64,000 nt of DNA from Pilimelia terevasa. GTDB lineage: Bacteria > Actinomycetota > Actinomycetes > Mycobacteriales > Micromonosporaceae. The stretch is taken from the NCBI RefSeq assembly GCF_014647915.1, contig NZ_BMQC01000004.1:124001-188000 (forward strand). Direction: 5' to 3'. Both the position numbers and the translations under genes were made by a program. Position 1 is the first letter of the stretch; every line of letters starts with the position of its first letter. This document shows positions 18,324 through 28,797 of this stretch, piece after piece. The notes beneath the pieces were generated by a model. That model made no database searches and was not told where the DNA came from. It was given only the letters and a program-made list of their open reading frames with translations.

Positions 18324-20636
<2,313 letters not shown>

Positions 20637-20741
20637 CGCCTAGCTTCCTAGGCCGGCGTCCGGGGTGCGGGGTTCGTCACCATCGGGCGGATCGCGTGGT
20701 CCCGAAGGTGCGGATCTTGGCCGACTGGGTAACAATGGCGG

Positions 20742-20862
20742 CGACAGGGAGGGGAGTATTCCCTCGCGGCGGAGTCGTCAGCACGGCGCCTGGTCGGTAC
20801 GTCGACCGGGTGCCCGGCCCCGCCGGTCGCCCGGCCGGGGCGGCGGGAGAGACCTCCGCAGT
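20742..20862 (+). ncRNA. yybP-ykoY manganese riboswitch
   Basis: Lies between uvrB and terC. The 5' conserved segment GGGGAGTA (20751-20758), the internal GGAGTCGTCAGCACGGC and the 3' conserved GAGAGACC (20847-20854) occur in the order and spacing of the yybP-ykoY class. GGAGG (about 20749-20753) pairs with CCTCC (20853-20857) to close P1. A TAACAAT -10-like element is at 20730-20736. This class senses Mn2+ and commonly controls TerC/MntP exporters, which agrees with the gene 70 nt downstream. A terminator-type or start-masking switch helix was not resolved by eye. Confidence 0.75.
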
Positions 20863-20930
20863 CAGGTGTACCCGTACTTCGGGCGCGTCGCCGACGTGCC
20901 CGGGTGGAGCCGTGTCTGCCGGAGGCCTCG

Positions 20931-21938
20931 TTGAACGTGCCCGTCTGGGTGTGGATCGCCACACTCGCCGCGACCATCGCCCTACTCGTCGTCGACCTGC
21001 TCATCGTGGGACGGCGGCCCCACGAACCGAGCCTCCGCGAGTCCACGAGCTGGGTCCTGTTCTACGTCGCGCTCGCCCTGCTGTTCGGCGGGGGGCTGTG
21101 GTTCACCTCGGGGGGCGTGGTCGCGCAGGAGTTCTACGCCGGCTGGCTCACCGAGTACAGCCTGTCCGTGGACAACCTGTTCGTCTTCGTGATCATCATG
21201 AGCCGGTTCGCGGTGCCGCGGGAGTACCAGCAGAAGGTCCTGATGATCGGGATCATCCTGGCGCTGGTGCTGCGCGGCGCCTTCATCGCCGCGGGCGCGG
21301 CGCTGATCAGCCAGTTCGTCTGGGTCTTCTACCTGTTCGGCGTGTTCCTCGTCTACACCGCCGTCGGGCTGGCCCGGCACGGACAGGACGACGCGGGGGA
21401 CTACAAGGAGAACATCGTCATCCGCTGGTCCCGGCGGGCGCTGCGGGTGGGGCCCGACTACGACGGCGCGCGCCTGACGACCGACAACGGGCGCGGCGGC
21501 CGGATGTTCACGCCGATGCTCATCGTGATGATCGCGATCGGCACGACCGACCTCATCTTCGCCCTGGACTCGATCCCGGCGATCTTCGGGCTGACCAAGG
21601 AGCCGTACCTGGTCTTCACCGCGAACGTCTTCGCGCTGATGGGCCTGCGCCAGCTCTACTTCCTGCTCGGTGGGCTGCTCGACCGGCTCGTGTACCTGTC
21701 CCTGGGGCTGGCGGTCGTGCTGGGCTTCATCGGCGTGAAGCTGGTGTTCGAGGCGATGCACGGCAACAACGTGCCGTTCATCAACGGCGGCGAGCCGATC
21801 GGCTGGGCGCCGCACATCGACATCAAGGTGTCGCTGGGCGTCATCATCGGCACCCTGGTGGTGGCCGCCGCGGCCAGCCTCGTCAAGACCCGCCGCGACA
21901 ACAGCCGCGCCGTCCCGCCGGTACCGCCGGCCCGGTGA
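20931..21938 (+). CDS. TerC family membrane protein, likely Mn2+ exporter
   Basis: 335 residues from TTG 20931, with GGAGG 5 nt upstream. About eight to nine membrane segments; conserved TerC elements include EYSLSVDNLFVFVIIMSRF, LRGAFIAAGAALI and TTDLIFALDSIPAIFGLT, with acidic residues in the membrane that bind metal in this family. TerC/Alx proteins export manganese and help metallate secreted proteins. The upstream Mn2+ riboswitch supports this role over tellurite resistance. Convergent with typA, with a hairpin between. Confidence 0.88.
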   Translation: MNVPVWVWIATLAATIALLVVDLLIVGRRPHEPSLRESTSWVLFYVALALLFGGGLWFTSGGVVAQEFYAGWLTEYSLSVDNLFVFVIIMSRFAVPREYQQKVLMIGIILALVLRGAFIAAGAALISQFVWVFYLFGVFLVYTAVGLARHGQDDAGDYKENIVIRWSRRALRVGPDYDGARLTTDNGRGGRMFTPMLIVMIAIGTTDLIFALDSIPAIFGLTKEPYLVFTANVFALMGLRQLYFLLGGLLDRLVYLSLGLAVVLGFIGVKLVFEAMHGNNVPFINGGEPIGWAPHIDIKVSLGVIIGTLVVAAAASLVKTRRDNSRAVPPVPPAR

Positions 21939-21973
21939 GGTGACCGGCGCGCGGCCGGCACCGCGCGCGGAAA

Positions 21974-22013
21974 CGGCCGCCAGGCCCCGCCCCGGAGGGC
22001 GTCCTGGCGGCCG
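21974..22013. terminator. Hairpin between convergent terC and typA
   Basis: Arms CGGCCGCCAGG (21974-21984) and CCTGGCGGCCG (22003-22013) are exact complements around an 18-nt GC-rich loop. It lies 36 nt after the terC stop and 31 nt from the typA stop and can serve both. Confidence 0.65.
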
Positions 22014-22043
22014 CTGCGCGTGGGCGTCCCCGTGAGGGGCGCC

Positions 22044-23912
22044 TCAGCTCTGGTGCTTGCGGCGGGCGGTGAGCCGGGCGCGCTGGCTGGCGTCCAGCAC
22101 CACCTTGCGGATCCGCACGGCCGCCGGGGTCACCTCGACGCACTCGTCGTCGCGGCAGAACTCCAGCGCCTGCTCCAGCGACAGCCGCCGCGGCGGGATG
22201 ACCTTCTCGGTCTCGTCCGCGGTGGAGGAGCGCATGTTGGTGAGCTTCTTCTCCTTGGTGATGTTGACGTCCATGTCGTCGGCGCGGGAGTTCTCGCCGA
22301 CGATCATGCCCTCGTACACCTCGGTGGTCGGCTCGACGAAGAGCTGGCCCCGCTCCTGGAGGTTCAGCATGGCGAACGGGGTCACCACGCCGGACCGGTC
22401 GGCCACCAGCGAGCCGTTGTTGCGGGTGCGCAGCTCGCCGAACCACGGCTCGTAGGTCTCGAAGACGTGGTGGGCGATGCCGGTGCCGCGGGTCTCGGTC
22501 AGGAACTCGGTGCGGAAGCCGATCAGGCCGCGCGCCGGGATCAGCCACTCCATCCGGATCCAGCCGGTGTTGTGGTTGGTGTACTGCTCCATCCGGCCCT
22601 TGCGGGTCGCCAGGAGCTGGGTGATCGCGCCCATGTACTCCTCGGGCGCGTCGATGGTCAGCCGCTCGACCGGCTCGCAGGTCTTCCCGTCGATCTCCCG
22701 GGTGACGACCTGCGGCTTGCCGACGGTCAGCTCGTAGGACTCGCGCCGCATCTGCTCGACGAGGATCGCCAGCGCCAGCTCGCCGCGGCCCTGGACCTCC
22801 CAGGCGTCGGGGCGCTCGGTGGGCAGCACGCGCAGCGAGACGTTGCCGACCAGTTCCTTCTCCAGCCGGTCCTTCACCATCCGCGCGGTGACCTTGCCGC
22901 CCTTGACCTTGCCGACCAGCGGCGAGGTGTTGGTGCCGATGACCATCGAGATGGCCGGCTCGTCCACGGTGATCAGGGGGAGGGCGACCGGGTTCTCCGC
23001 GTCCGCCAGCGTCTCGCCGATCATGATCTCGGGGATGCCGGCGATGGCGATGATGTCGCCCGGGCCGGCGGACTCGGCCGGCCGGCGCTCCAGGCCGTAC
23101 GTCATCAGCAGCTCGGCGATGCGGACGTTGGCGATGGTGCCGTCGGTCTTGCACCAGGCCAGGCTCTGGCCCTTGCGGATCTCGCCCTGGCGGACCCGGC
23201 ACAGCGCCAGCCGGCCGAGGAACGGCGAGGCGTCGAGGTTGGTCACGTGCGCCTGCAGCGGCGCGCCCTCGTCGTAGGCGGGGGCGGGGATCGTGTCCAG
23301 CAGCGTGCGGAACAGCGGCTCCACGCTGTCGCTGTCGTCGGGGACCTTGCCGTCCTCGGGCTTGGTCAGCGAGGCGACGCCGTCGCGGGCGCAGGCGTAG
23401 ACGATCGGGAAGTCGATCTGCTGCTCGTCGGCGTCCAGGTCCAGGAACAGCTCGTACGTCTCGTCGATGACCTCGGCGATCCGCGCGTCCGGCCGGTCCA
23501 CCTTGTTGATCACCAGGATGATCGGCAGGCGGGCCTTGAGGGCCTTGCGCAGGACGAACCGGGTCTGCGGCAGCGGCCCTTCGCTCGCGTCCACGAGCAG
23601 GACGACGCCGTCGACCATGGTCAGGCCGCGCTCCACCTCGCCGCCGAAGTCGGCGTGCCCGGGGGTGTCGATGATGTTGATCGTGACGGGGTCGGAGCCG
23701 TCGGCGGGGGCGTACGTGATGGCCGTGTTCTTGGCCAGGATCGTGATGCCCTTCTCGCGCTCCAGGTCTCCGGAGTCCATCACCCGGTCGGTCAGCTCGG
23801 CCCGCGCGGAGAAGGCACCGCCCTGGCGCAGCATCGCGTCGACGAGGGTGGTCTTGCCGTGGTCGACGTGGGCGACGATGGCAACGTTTCTCAGGTCCGT
23901 GCGGGTCTGCAT
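22044..23912 (-). CDS. typA: Ribosome-associated GTPase TypA/BipA
   Basis: 622 residues from ATG 23912 (MQTRTDLRNVAIVAHVDHGK); GGGAAG lies 9 nt upstream, favouring it over the ATGs at 23918 and 23921. G1 is AHVDHGKTT, G2/G3 are ERGITI-type EREKGITILAKNTAI and DTPGHADFGGEVER, G4 is NKVDRPDARI. Domains II-V follow (PAYDEGAPLQAHVTNLDASP, GRGELALAILVEQMRRE) and the BipA-specific C-terminal domain. A translational GTPase that binds the 70S ribosome under stress and aids subunit assembly. Single gene, divergent from the GsmA-like hydrolase. Confidence 0.95.
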   Translation of the reverse strand: MQTRTDLRNVAIVAHVDHGKTTLVDAMLRQGGAFSARAELTDRVMDSGDLEREKGITILAKNTAITYAPADGSDPVTINIIDTPGHADFGGEVERGLTMVDGVVLLVDASEGPLPQTRFVLRKALKARLPIILVINKVDRPDARIAEVIDETYELFLDLDADEQQIDFPIVYACARDGVASLTKPEDGKVPDDSDSVEPLFRTLLDTIPAPAYDEGAPLQAHVTNLDASPFLGRLALCRVRQGEIRKGQSLAWCKTDGTIANVRIAELLMTYGLERRPAESAGPGDIIAIAGIPEIMIGETLADAENPVALPLITVDEPAISMVIGTNTSPLVGKVKGGKVTARMVKDRLEKELVGNVSLRVLPTERPDAWEVQGRGELALAILVEQMRRESYELTVGKPQVVTREIDGKTCEPVERLTIDAPEEYMGAITQLLATRKGRMEQYTNHNTGWIRMEWLIPARGLIGFRTEFLTETRGTGIAHHVFETYEPWFGELRTRNNGSLVADRSGVVTPFAMLNLQERGQLFVEPTTEVYEGMIVGENSRADDMDVNITKEKKLTNMRSSTADETEKVIPPRRLSLEQALEFCRDDECVEVTPAAVRIRKVVLDASQRARLTARRKHQS

Positions 23913-24019
23913 AGACATCATCTTCCCGGAATCGGTCCGCTGACGCGTCGGTGGGTGCCCCAGTTCACGGCGGCGGCTGCGCCATCGTGCCGCGGTTCAG
24001 CGGTAATTCCGCGAAATCT

Positions 24020-24027
24020 GACGATAT
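24020..24027 (+). promoter_or_regulatory. Possible alternative-sigma -10 element before the GsmA-like gene
   Basis: GACGATAT resembles the GCCGATAA -10 element of FliA/WhiG-type sigma factors and lies 56 nt before the start codon, just after a GCGGTAATTCCGC sequence. No matching -35 at the usual spacing was found, so the call is weak. Confidence 0.25.
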
Positions 24028-24083
24028 GCCCCAAGCGCCCCTAACATCGACGCCGCAGGGGTGGGCGGCAGAAGGGGAACCGC

Positions 24084-25166
24084 GTGCGGAGGCTCGGCTC
24101 GGGAATGGTGACCGTACTCGTGGGGGCGGCGACGCTGGTGGTGGCGGCCCCGCCGGCCGGGGCGGTGGTCCGGCGGACGGCGACGCTCCACACGACCGGG
24201 GCCTACGTCTACGTCCGCAACGGCCCCACCAGCACGAACCGGATCGTCGCCGCCGTCCGGCAGGGAACCCGGCTGAGCGTGAACTGCCAGGTCTTCGGCC
24301 AGGGGATGGCCGGGCGCGCGCGGACCACCGGCTACTGGGACAAGCTCACCTCCGGGGCGTACCTGTCCGACGCCTACGTGCGCTGGTACCCGAACCGGTC
24401 CGTCCCGTGGTGCAGCGCCAGCGGCCACCGCGCCGTCGCCGCCGTGTACAGCCGGACCGCCACCGTGACCGTCCACCGCGGCCCCGACACCCGGTACGCC
24501 GTGGTGGGCCGGCTGAGCAACCGGCAGCGGTTCGGCGTCGCCTGCCAGCAGTGGGGGCAGCGGGTCCAGGGGCCGCGGACCAGCAGTCCGATCTGGAACG
24601 TGCTGGCCACCGGCCGGCAGGTCCCCGACGCGCTCACCCTGTGGCGGCCGGGCCGCCCCGCGCTGCCGTGGTGCGGGCAGTCGCCGTGGAGCGGACCGGT
24701 GTCGCAGTCGACGTTCATCCGGCGGGTCGCCCCCGGCGCCCAGGCCGGCCAGCGCGCCTACCGGGTGCCCGCGTCGGTGACGATCGCGCAGGCCATCCTG
24801 GAGTCGGGCTGGGGCAGTAGCGGGCTGACCCGCCGGGACCACAACTACTTCGGCATCAAGTGCTTCGGCAACCCGGGCCAGGTCGCGGTCGGCTGCCGCT
24901 CCTACGCCACGCACGAGTGCGGCGGGGGGCGGTGCTGGAAGACCCGCGCGTCGTTCCGGGTGTACCGCAACCTCAACGGGTCGATGGTCGACCACGGGCG
25001 GTGGCTGGCCGAGCGGCCGCGGTACGCCGGGGCGTTCCGCTACCGCCTGTCGCCGGAGCGGTTCGCCATGGCGATCCACCGCGCCGGCTACGCGACCTCG
25101 CCGGTGTACGCGGCGAACCTGATCCGGATCATGCGTCGGTACCACCTGTACCGCTTCAACCGCTGA
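24084..25166 (+). CDS. Secreted SH3-SH3-glucosaminidase, GsmA-like spore cell-wall hydrolase
   Basis: 360 residues from GTG 24084 with AGAAGGGGA upstream. Residues 1-29 are a signal peptide. Two bacterial SH3-like repeats follow, about 30-118 (GAYVYVRNGPTSTNRIVAAV, YLSDAYVRW) and 120-205 (TVTVHRGPDTRYAVVGRL). Residues 215-360 are a Glucosaminidase (PF01832-type) domain: IAQAILESGWGSSGLTRRDHNYFGIKCFG carries the catalytic Glu. This layout matches GsmA, the hydrolase that separates sporangiospores in Actinoplanes missouriensis. The role is inferred from architecture; a general autolysin is the alternative. Followed 11 nt later by the convergent SARP gene. Confidence 0.82.
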   Translation: MRRLGSGMVTVLVGAATLVVAAPPAGAVVRRTATLHTTGAYVYVRNGPTSTNRIVAAVRQGTRLSVNCQVFGQGMAGRARTTGYWDKLTSGAYLSDAYVRWYPNRSVPWCSASGHRAVAAVYSRTATVTVHRGPDTRYAVVGRLSNRQRFGVACQQWGQRVQGPRTSSPIWNVLATGRQVPDALTLWRPGRPALPWCGQSPWSGPVSQSTFIRRVAPGAQAGQRAYRVPASVTIAQAILESGWGSSGLTRRDHNYFGIKCFGNPGQVAVGCRSYATHECGGGRCWKTRASFRVYRNLNGSMVDHGRWLAERPRYAGAFRYRLSPERFAMAIHRAGYATSPVYAANLIRIMRRYHLYRFNR

Positions 25167-25177
25167 CCCGGCGCCGG

Positions 25178-26980
25178 TCAGCGCCGGGAGTTGGTGTTCC
25201 AGCGCTCGGTCGGGGTGCTGCGGCGGCGCCGGCTCGGCACCGGCGTGCGGGCCTCGGGGACCGGCCCGCCGGCCGCCCGGGCGCGGACGGCGTCGCGCCG
25301 CTCCACCAGGTGCGCGCGGTGCGCCGCGGACACCTGCGCGTCGATCGCGGCGCGGATCAGCTCGGCGCGCAGCGCGACCCGGCCGTCGAGGTCCTCGGTG
25401 AGCAGGTGCGCGTGGACGAGCTGGTCCACGCCCGAGAGCACCTCCGGCAGGGCCAGGGCGGTCAGCTCGCGCACCTCGCCGACGGCCAGCGGGCCGACGG
25501 TCGCGCACAGGCGCAGGATCTCCCACGCCGAGGGCGGCAGCGCGCGGGCCCGGACCCGGGCCACGTGCATCGCCACGGACGCGGCCACCGGCGTCGGCGC
25601 GTCGACGACGCCCACCAGCGCGGGGACGCCGCCGGTCGCGGTCCAGCCGCCGTCGACCGGGGCCAGCTCGGCCTGCGTCAGCGGCTCCAGCCGCAGCACC
25701 AGGTCGGCGCCGAGGTTGGCCAGCGGCCGGCCGGCCAGCGCCGACGGGTACGGGTAGGCCAGGGCCAGCCGCAGCCCCGGGCAGTGGTCGCGCAGCCAGC
25801 CCAGCTCGGTGACGCTGTCGGCGTCCAGATCGGTGGCGTCGTCGACGGCCAGGACCGGCCGGTCCACCGCCCGCAGCGCGTCGGCGACGGCGGTCAGCTC
25901 GGCGACGCTCAGGCCGCGCTGGGCGCCCATCGCGGCCTCGACGGCCGCCCGCGCGGTCGACGCCGCGCCGAGGCCCTCCAGCGCGGAGCGCAGCCAGGTC
26001 AGGCGCAGGGTGTCGGTGGCGCCGGCACCCGGGCCGCGGCCCAGCCCGACCCGCTCCGGCGCCCGGCGCACGAGTTCGCTGAGCAGGGCCGACTTGCCGG
26101 CGCCGATCGGGCCGACGAGGTGCACCACGGCGGGGGCGCTGTCGGCGAGCAGCAGCTCCAGCTCCGTGCGCCGGCCGAGGAACAGCCGCGGCGGCGCGGC
26201 GGCCGGCCGGGCCGGCCGGGCGGCGGGACCCTGGCCGCGGCGGGCGACGATCTCGGCGCGCAGGTGCGCGGTCTCCACCGACGGCGGCACCCCCAGCTCC
26301 TCGTCGAGGGCCTGCTGGCACCGGTCGTACCAGCGCAGCGCGTCGTCGGTGCGGCCGAGGCCGGCGGCGGCGCGCATGGCCAGTCGGTACGGCGTCTCGG
26401 CGAACCGGTCCAGGGCGACGGCCTCGCCGGCCAGCCGCAGGGCGCGCGCCGGGTCGACCTCGACGGCGTCCCCCGCCAGCTCGCACAGCGCCAGCAGCAG
26501 CGCCTGGCGGACCTCGGCCCGGGGTCCGTCGGCCCACTCGGCGTACTCGTCGTCGCCGAAGGGCAGGTCCTCGGCCAGGTCCAGGATCCGCTGGCGCAGG
26601 GCGAGCCGGCCGGGGGTGCCGGCGGCGTGCTCGTCGGCGCCGCGGACGGCGGTCCGCAGCTCGGCCAGGTCCAGGTCGGCGCGCGCAGTGGCGAACAGGT
26701 ACCCGCCCGCGCGGGTCACGATGAACGACTCGGCGGTCGGCCGGCCCGGCTGCAGGGTCCGGCGGATCAGGGAGATGTAGTGCTCCAGCGCGGCGACGTG
26801 GTTGCCGGGCAGCTCCTCGCCCCACACGGCGTCGGCCAGCGCGTCCTTGGACTGCGGGCGGTCGTGGCGGGCGGCGAGGACGCACAGCACCTGCCGGGCC
26901 CGCCGGGGCAGGCCGTCGGTGGGGACGACCTGGCCGTCGGGGCCGGCGACGCTGAGCCGACCGAGCACGGTCACGCGCAC
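25178..26980 (-). CDS. AfsR/SARP family transcriptional regulator with BTAD and ATPase domains
   Basis: 600 residues from GTG 26980, chosen because AGAAGGGG lies 7 nt upstream. Residues 1-95 form the OmpR-like winged helix of SARPs (VRVTVLGRLSVAGPDGQVV, ALEHYISLIRRTLQPG). Residues about 100-245 are the bacterial transcriptional activation domain (RWYDRCQQALDEELGVPPS). A P-loop GPIGAGKSALL near residue 290 and VLAVDDATDLDADSV as Walker B mark an AAA/STAND-type NTPase, but the TPR region of full AfsR is absent. Such regulators control antibiotic or developmental genes. No biosynthetic cluster is adjacent; the targets could be the flanking hydrolase or the divergent gene at 27197. Confidence 0.88.
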   Translation of the reverse strand: MRVTVLGRLSVAGPDGQVVPTDGLPRRARQVLCVLAARHDRPQSKDALADAVWGEELPGNHVAALEHYISLIRRTLQPGRPTAESFIVTRAGGYLFATARADLDLAELRTAVRGADEHAAGTPGRLALRQRILDLAEDLPFGDDEYAEWADGPRAEVRQALLLALCELAGDAVEVDPARALRLAGEAVALDRFAETPYRLAMRAAAGLGRTDDALRWYDRCQQALDEELGVPPSVETAHLRAEIVARRGQGPAARPARPAAAPPRLFLGRRTELELLLADSAPAVVHLVGPIGAGKSALLSELVRRAPERVGLGRGPGAGATDTLRLTWLRSALEGLGAASTARAAVEAAMGAQRGLSVAELTAVADALRAVDRPVLAVDDATDLDADSVTELGWLRDHCPGLRLALAYPYPSALAGRPLANLGADLVLRLEPLTQAELAPVDGGWTATGGVPALVGVVDAPTPVAASVAMHVARVRARALPPSAWEILRLCATVGPLAVGEVRELTALALPEVLSGVDQLVHAHLLTEDLDGRVALRAELIRAAIDAQVSAAHRAHLVERRDAVRARAAGGPVPEARTPVPSRRRRSTPTERWNTNSRR

Positions 26981-27137
26981 TGCGGTACCCCTTCTCACGC
27001 CGAACGAGGGCGCGACGGTGTCTCGCCAGGCGTCCCATCGGCGTCCCGGCGGGGCGCTGTAGAGAATCCCGGGGCCCGCTCAGCGGGGCTTCAGCCGGCC
27101 CACACGCCCGCCTCAGCGCGCGGTGGCACCCTGGGGT

Positions 27138-27173
27138 CGCAAGCCGCCGGACCGCGTGTCCCGGCGGCTTGCG
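27138..27173 (+). promoter_or_regulatory. 13-bp perfect inverted repeat in a divergent promoter region
   Basis: CGCAAGCCGCCGG and CCGGCGGCTTGCG are exact arms around a 10-nt loop. The site lies between the SARP gene start (26980) and the divergent gene start (27197), 24 nt before the latter, so it is not an end-of-gene terminator. It may be an operator or an RNA leader hairpin. Confidence 0.55.
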
Positions 27174-27196
27174 CCACAGTTCGGGGAGGTGGGGAC

Positions 27197-27814
27197 GTGG
27201 GTCGCGGATCAGTACTGCCGGAGCCGGCGGTGTCGCGTCGGGAGGCCGCCGCGGCGCGGCGGCCGGGGCTGCCGCCGCCGATCGGCGCGGTCCTGCTGGC
27301 GTGGGTGCGGGCGGCCCTGCTGCGCCCCGGGGTGGCCGACGACCCGCCCGCCCGCGGCGTCGCCGCGCTGCGCGCGCTGGACCGCAGGGTGGTGGCGGGT
27401 CTGGTGATGGTCACGGTGGGCGTGTGGCTGCTGGCGGTCACCCTGGCCGGCGAGCGGGCCGCCGACCCCCTCGACGACATCCCGGCCAACGGCCTGGTGC
27501 GGGTCGACCGGGTGGTCGACACCGCCGAGGCCGGCGTGCCGGCGGGGAGCCGCCGGGTGACGCTCAACGTCACGCTCGTGGCCGGTCCCCGGGAGCCCAT
27601 GCGGTACGCGGGGGACAAGTTCGGCCTGTCGGTGGGGGGCGAGCAGCTCAGCCCGTTCCGCGTGGACCTGCCGGGCGATACGCTGCGTCCGCGGTCGCAG
27701 CTCTCCGGCCAGTTGGTCTTCGACGTGCCGGCGGCGACGGCGACGGCGGCGCTCACCCTGGGCGGCCGCCCCCTGACGACGGTGGACGTCCCGGTCGCCG
27801 GGGCCGCCCGCTGA
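27197..27814 (+). CDS. Single-pass membrane protein with extracytoplasmic beta-rich domain
   Basis: 205 residues from GTG 27197; GGGGAGGTGGGG is an unusually strong ribosome-binding site just upstream. Residues 1-70 are basic and cytoplasmic, residues about 73-92 (VVAGLVMVTVGVWLLAVTLA) are a membrane anchor, and residues 93-205 form an external domain with alternating hydrophobic residues (RRVTLNVTLVAGPREPMRYAG and SQLSGQLVFDVPA) similar in pattern to DUF4352/immunoglobulin-like folds. No known function. Divergent from the SARP regulator. Confidence 0.7.
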   Translation: MGRGSVLPEPAVSRREAAAARRPGLPPPIGAVLLAWVRAALLRPGVADDPPARGVAALRALDRRVVAGLVMVTVGVWLLAVTLAGERAADPLDDIPANGLVRVDRVVDTAEAGVPAGSRRVTLNVTLVAGPREPMRYAGDKFGLSVGGEQLSPFRVDLPGDTLRPRSQLSGQLVFDVPAATATAALTLGGRPLTTVDVPVAGAAR

Positions 27815-28014
27815 GCGGCCGACCTGCCGCGGGGCCCTGGTGGGGTCGCTGTTCCCGGTTGGGTGGTTTAGTACGGTGGGGCGGCGCGGACCGGGCCGCC
27901 GGGCCGGCCGGCGCGTTCGCGGCGCCACGGGTGTGCACGGTGCCGCGGATGCCCGGGCGCCACGGGTGCGGGGCGCCGCAGCGGCGGGCTCCGACAAGAC
28001 GTAGAGGCGGGAAC

Positions 28015-28614
28015 GTGAGCGAGCACAACGAGCAGCGGGTGCGGTCGTCGATGTCGGGCGCCGCCCGGCGCATCGCCGAGGAGATGGCCGCCAAGCAGGC
28101 CGCGGAGGCGAAGCGGCGGCGGACGGCGTGGATCGGCTCGGCCATCGCCGTCCTCGTGGTCGCCGTCGGTGTCGTCGGCATCGTGGCGCTGAACACCGAG
28201 GACAAGCCGGGTTCGCCCACGGTCGAGGCGCCCGCCGCCAGCCCGGCGGCCCCGGGCCAGAAGCCGACCGTCACCGCCGGCACCGGCACCGTCACGAAGC
28301 TGGACGTCAAGGTGCTGCGGCCCGGTACCGGCCCCGAGGTCAAGTCGGGCCAGACGGTCACGGTGCACTACGTCGGCGTGACGCACAAGGACGGCAAGGA
28401 GTTCGACTCGTCCTGGAACACCGGGCAGCCGTTCGAGACCGCGATCGGTACCGGTTCGGTCATCAAGGGCTGGGACCAGGGCATCGTGGGCCAGAAGGTC
28501 GGCAGCCAGGTACAGCTCGACATCCCGGCCGCGCTCGCCTACGGCGAGAACCCGGGTCAGGGCCAGCCGGGCGGCGCACTGCGCTTCGTGGTGGACATCA
28601 TCGCCGCGAAGTAG
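28015..28614 (+). CDS. Membrane-anchored FKBP-type peptidyl-prolyl isomerase
   Basis: 199 residues from GTG 28015 with GAGGCGGG upstream. Residues 1-40 are charged and cytoplasmic, about 41-62 (IGSAIAVLVVAVGVVGIVAL) anchor the protein, and a Pro/Ala linker leads to the FKBP domain (about 103-199). FKBP landmarks are present: VTVHYVGVTHKDGKEFDSS, IGTGSVIKGWDQGIVGQKVG, and IPAALAYGENPGQGQPGG ending FVVDIIAA. Catalyses cis-trans isomerisation of Xaa-Pro bonds in exported proteins. A strong hairpin follows. Confidence 0.92.
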   Translation: MSEHNEQRVRSSMSGAARRIAEEMAAKQAAEAKRRRTAWIGSAIAVLVVAVGVVGIVALNTEDKPGSPTVEAPAASPAAPGQKPTVTAGTGTVTKLDVKVLRPGTGPEVKSGQTVTVHYVGVTHKDGKEFDSSWNTGQPFETAIGTGSVIKGWDQGIVGQKVGSQVQLDIPAALAYGENPGQGQPGGALRFVVDIIAAK

Positions 28615-28638
28615 CGCCCGCGCACTGTCGGAAAGCGG

Positions 28639-28676
28639 ACACGGGTGGTGCCGATCTCGGTCGGTACCACCCGTGT
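28639..28676 (+). terminator. Hairpin terminator after the FKBP gene
   Basis: 16-nt arms (28639-28654 and 28661-28676) pair with a single G-U wobble around a 6-nt loop TCTCGG, starting 24 nt after the stop. Confidence 0.8.
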
Positions 28677-28797
28677 TCGGCGTCTCCGGCGGTGCCGAAC
28701 TGTCCGTCCGGACGATGGCGTGCCCGGCCACCCGCTTGAGTAGCCTATCGGCGTCGCTCGATGGACAACGCGGGGGCGAGAGGGACGGGGTGACGCC

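Noticed and set aside
23997-27038. 1013-codon minus-strand frame across the hydrolase and SARP genes
   Set aside because: Low-complexity Arg/Pro/Ala composition; it opposes or shadows genes with clear domains. Long stop-free frames are expected at this GC content.
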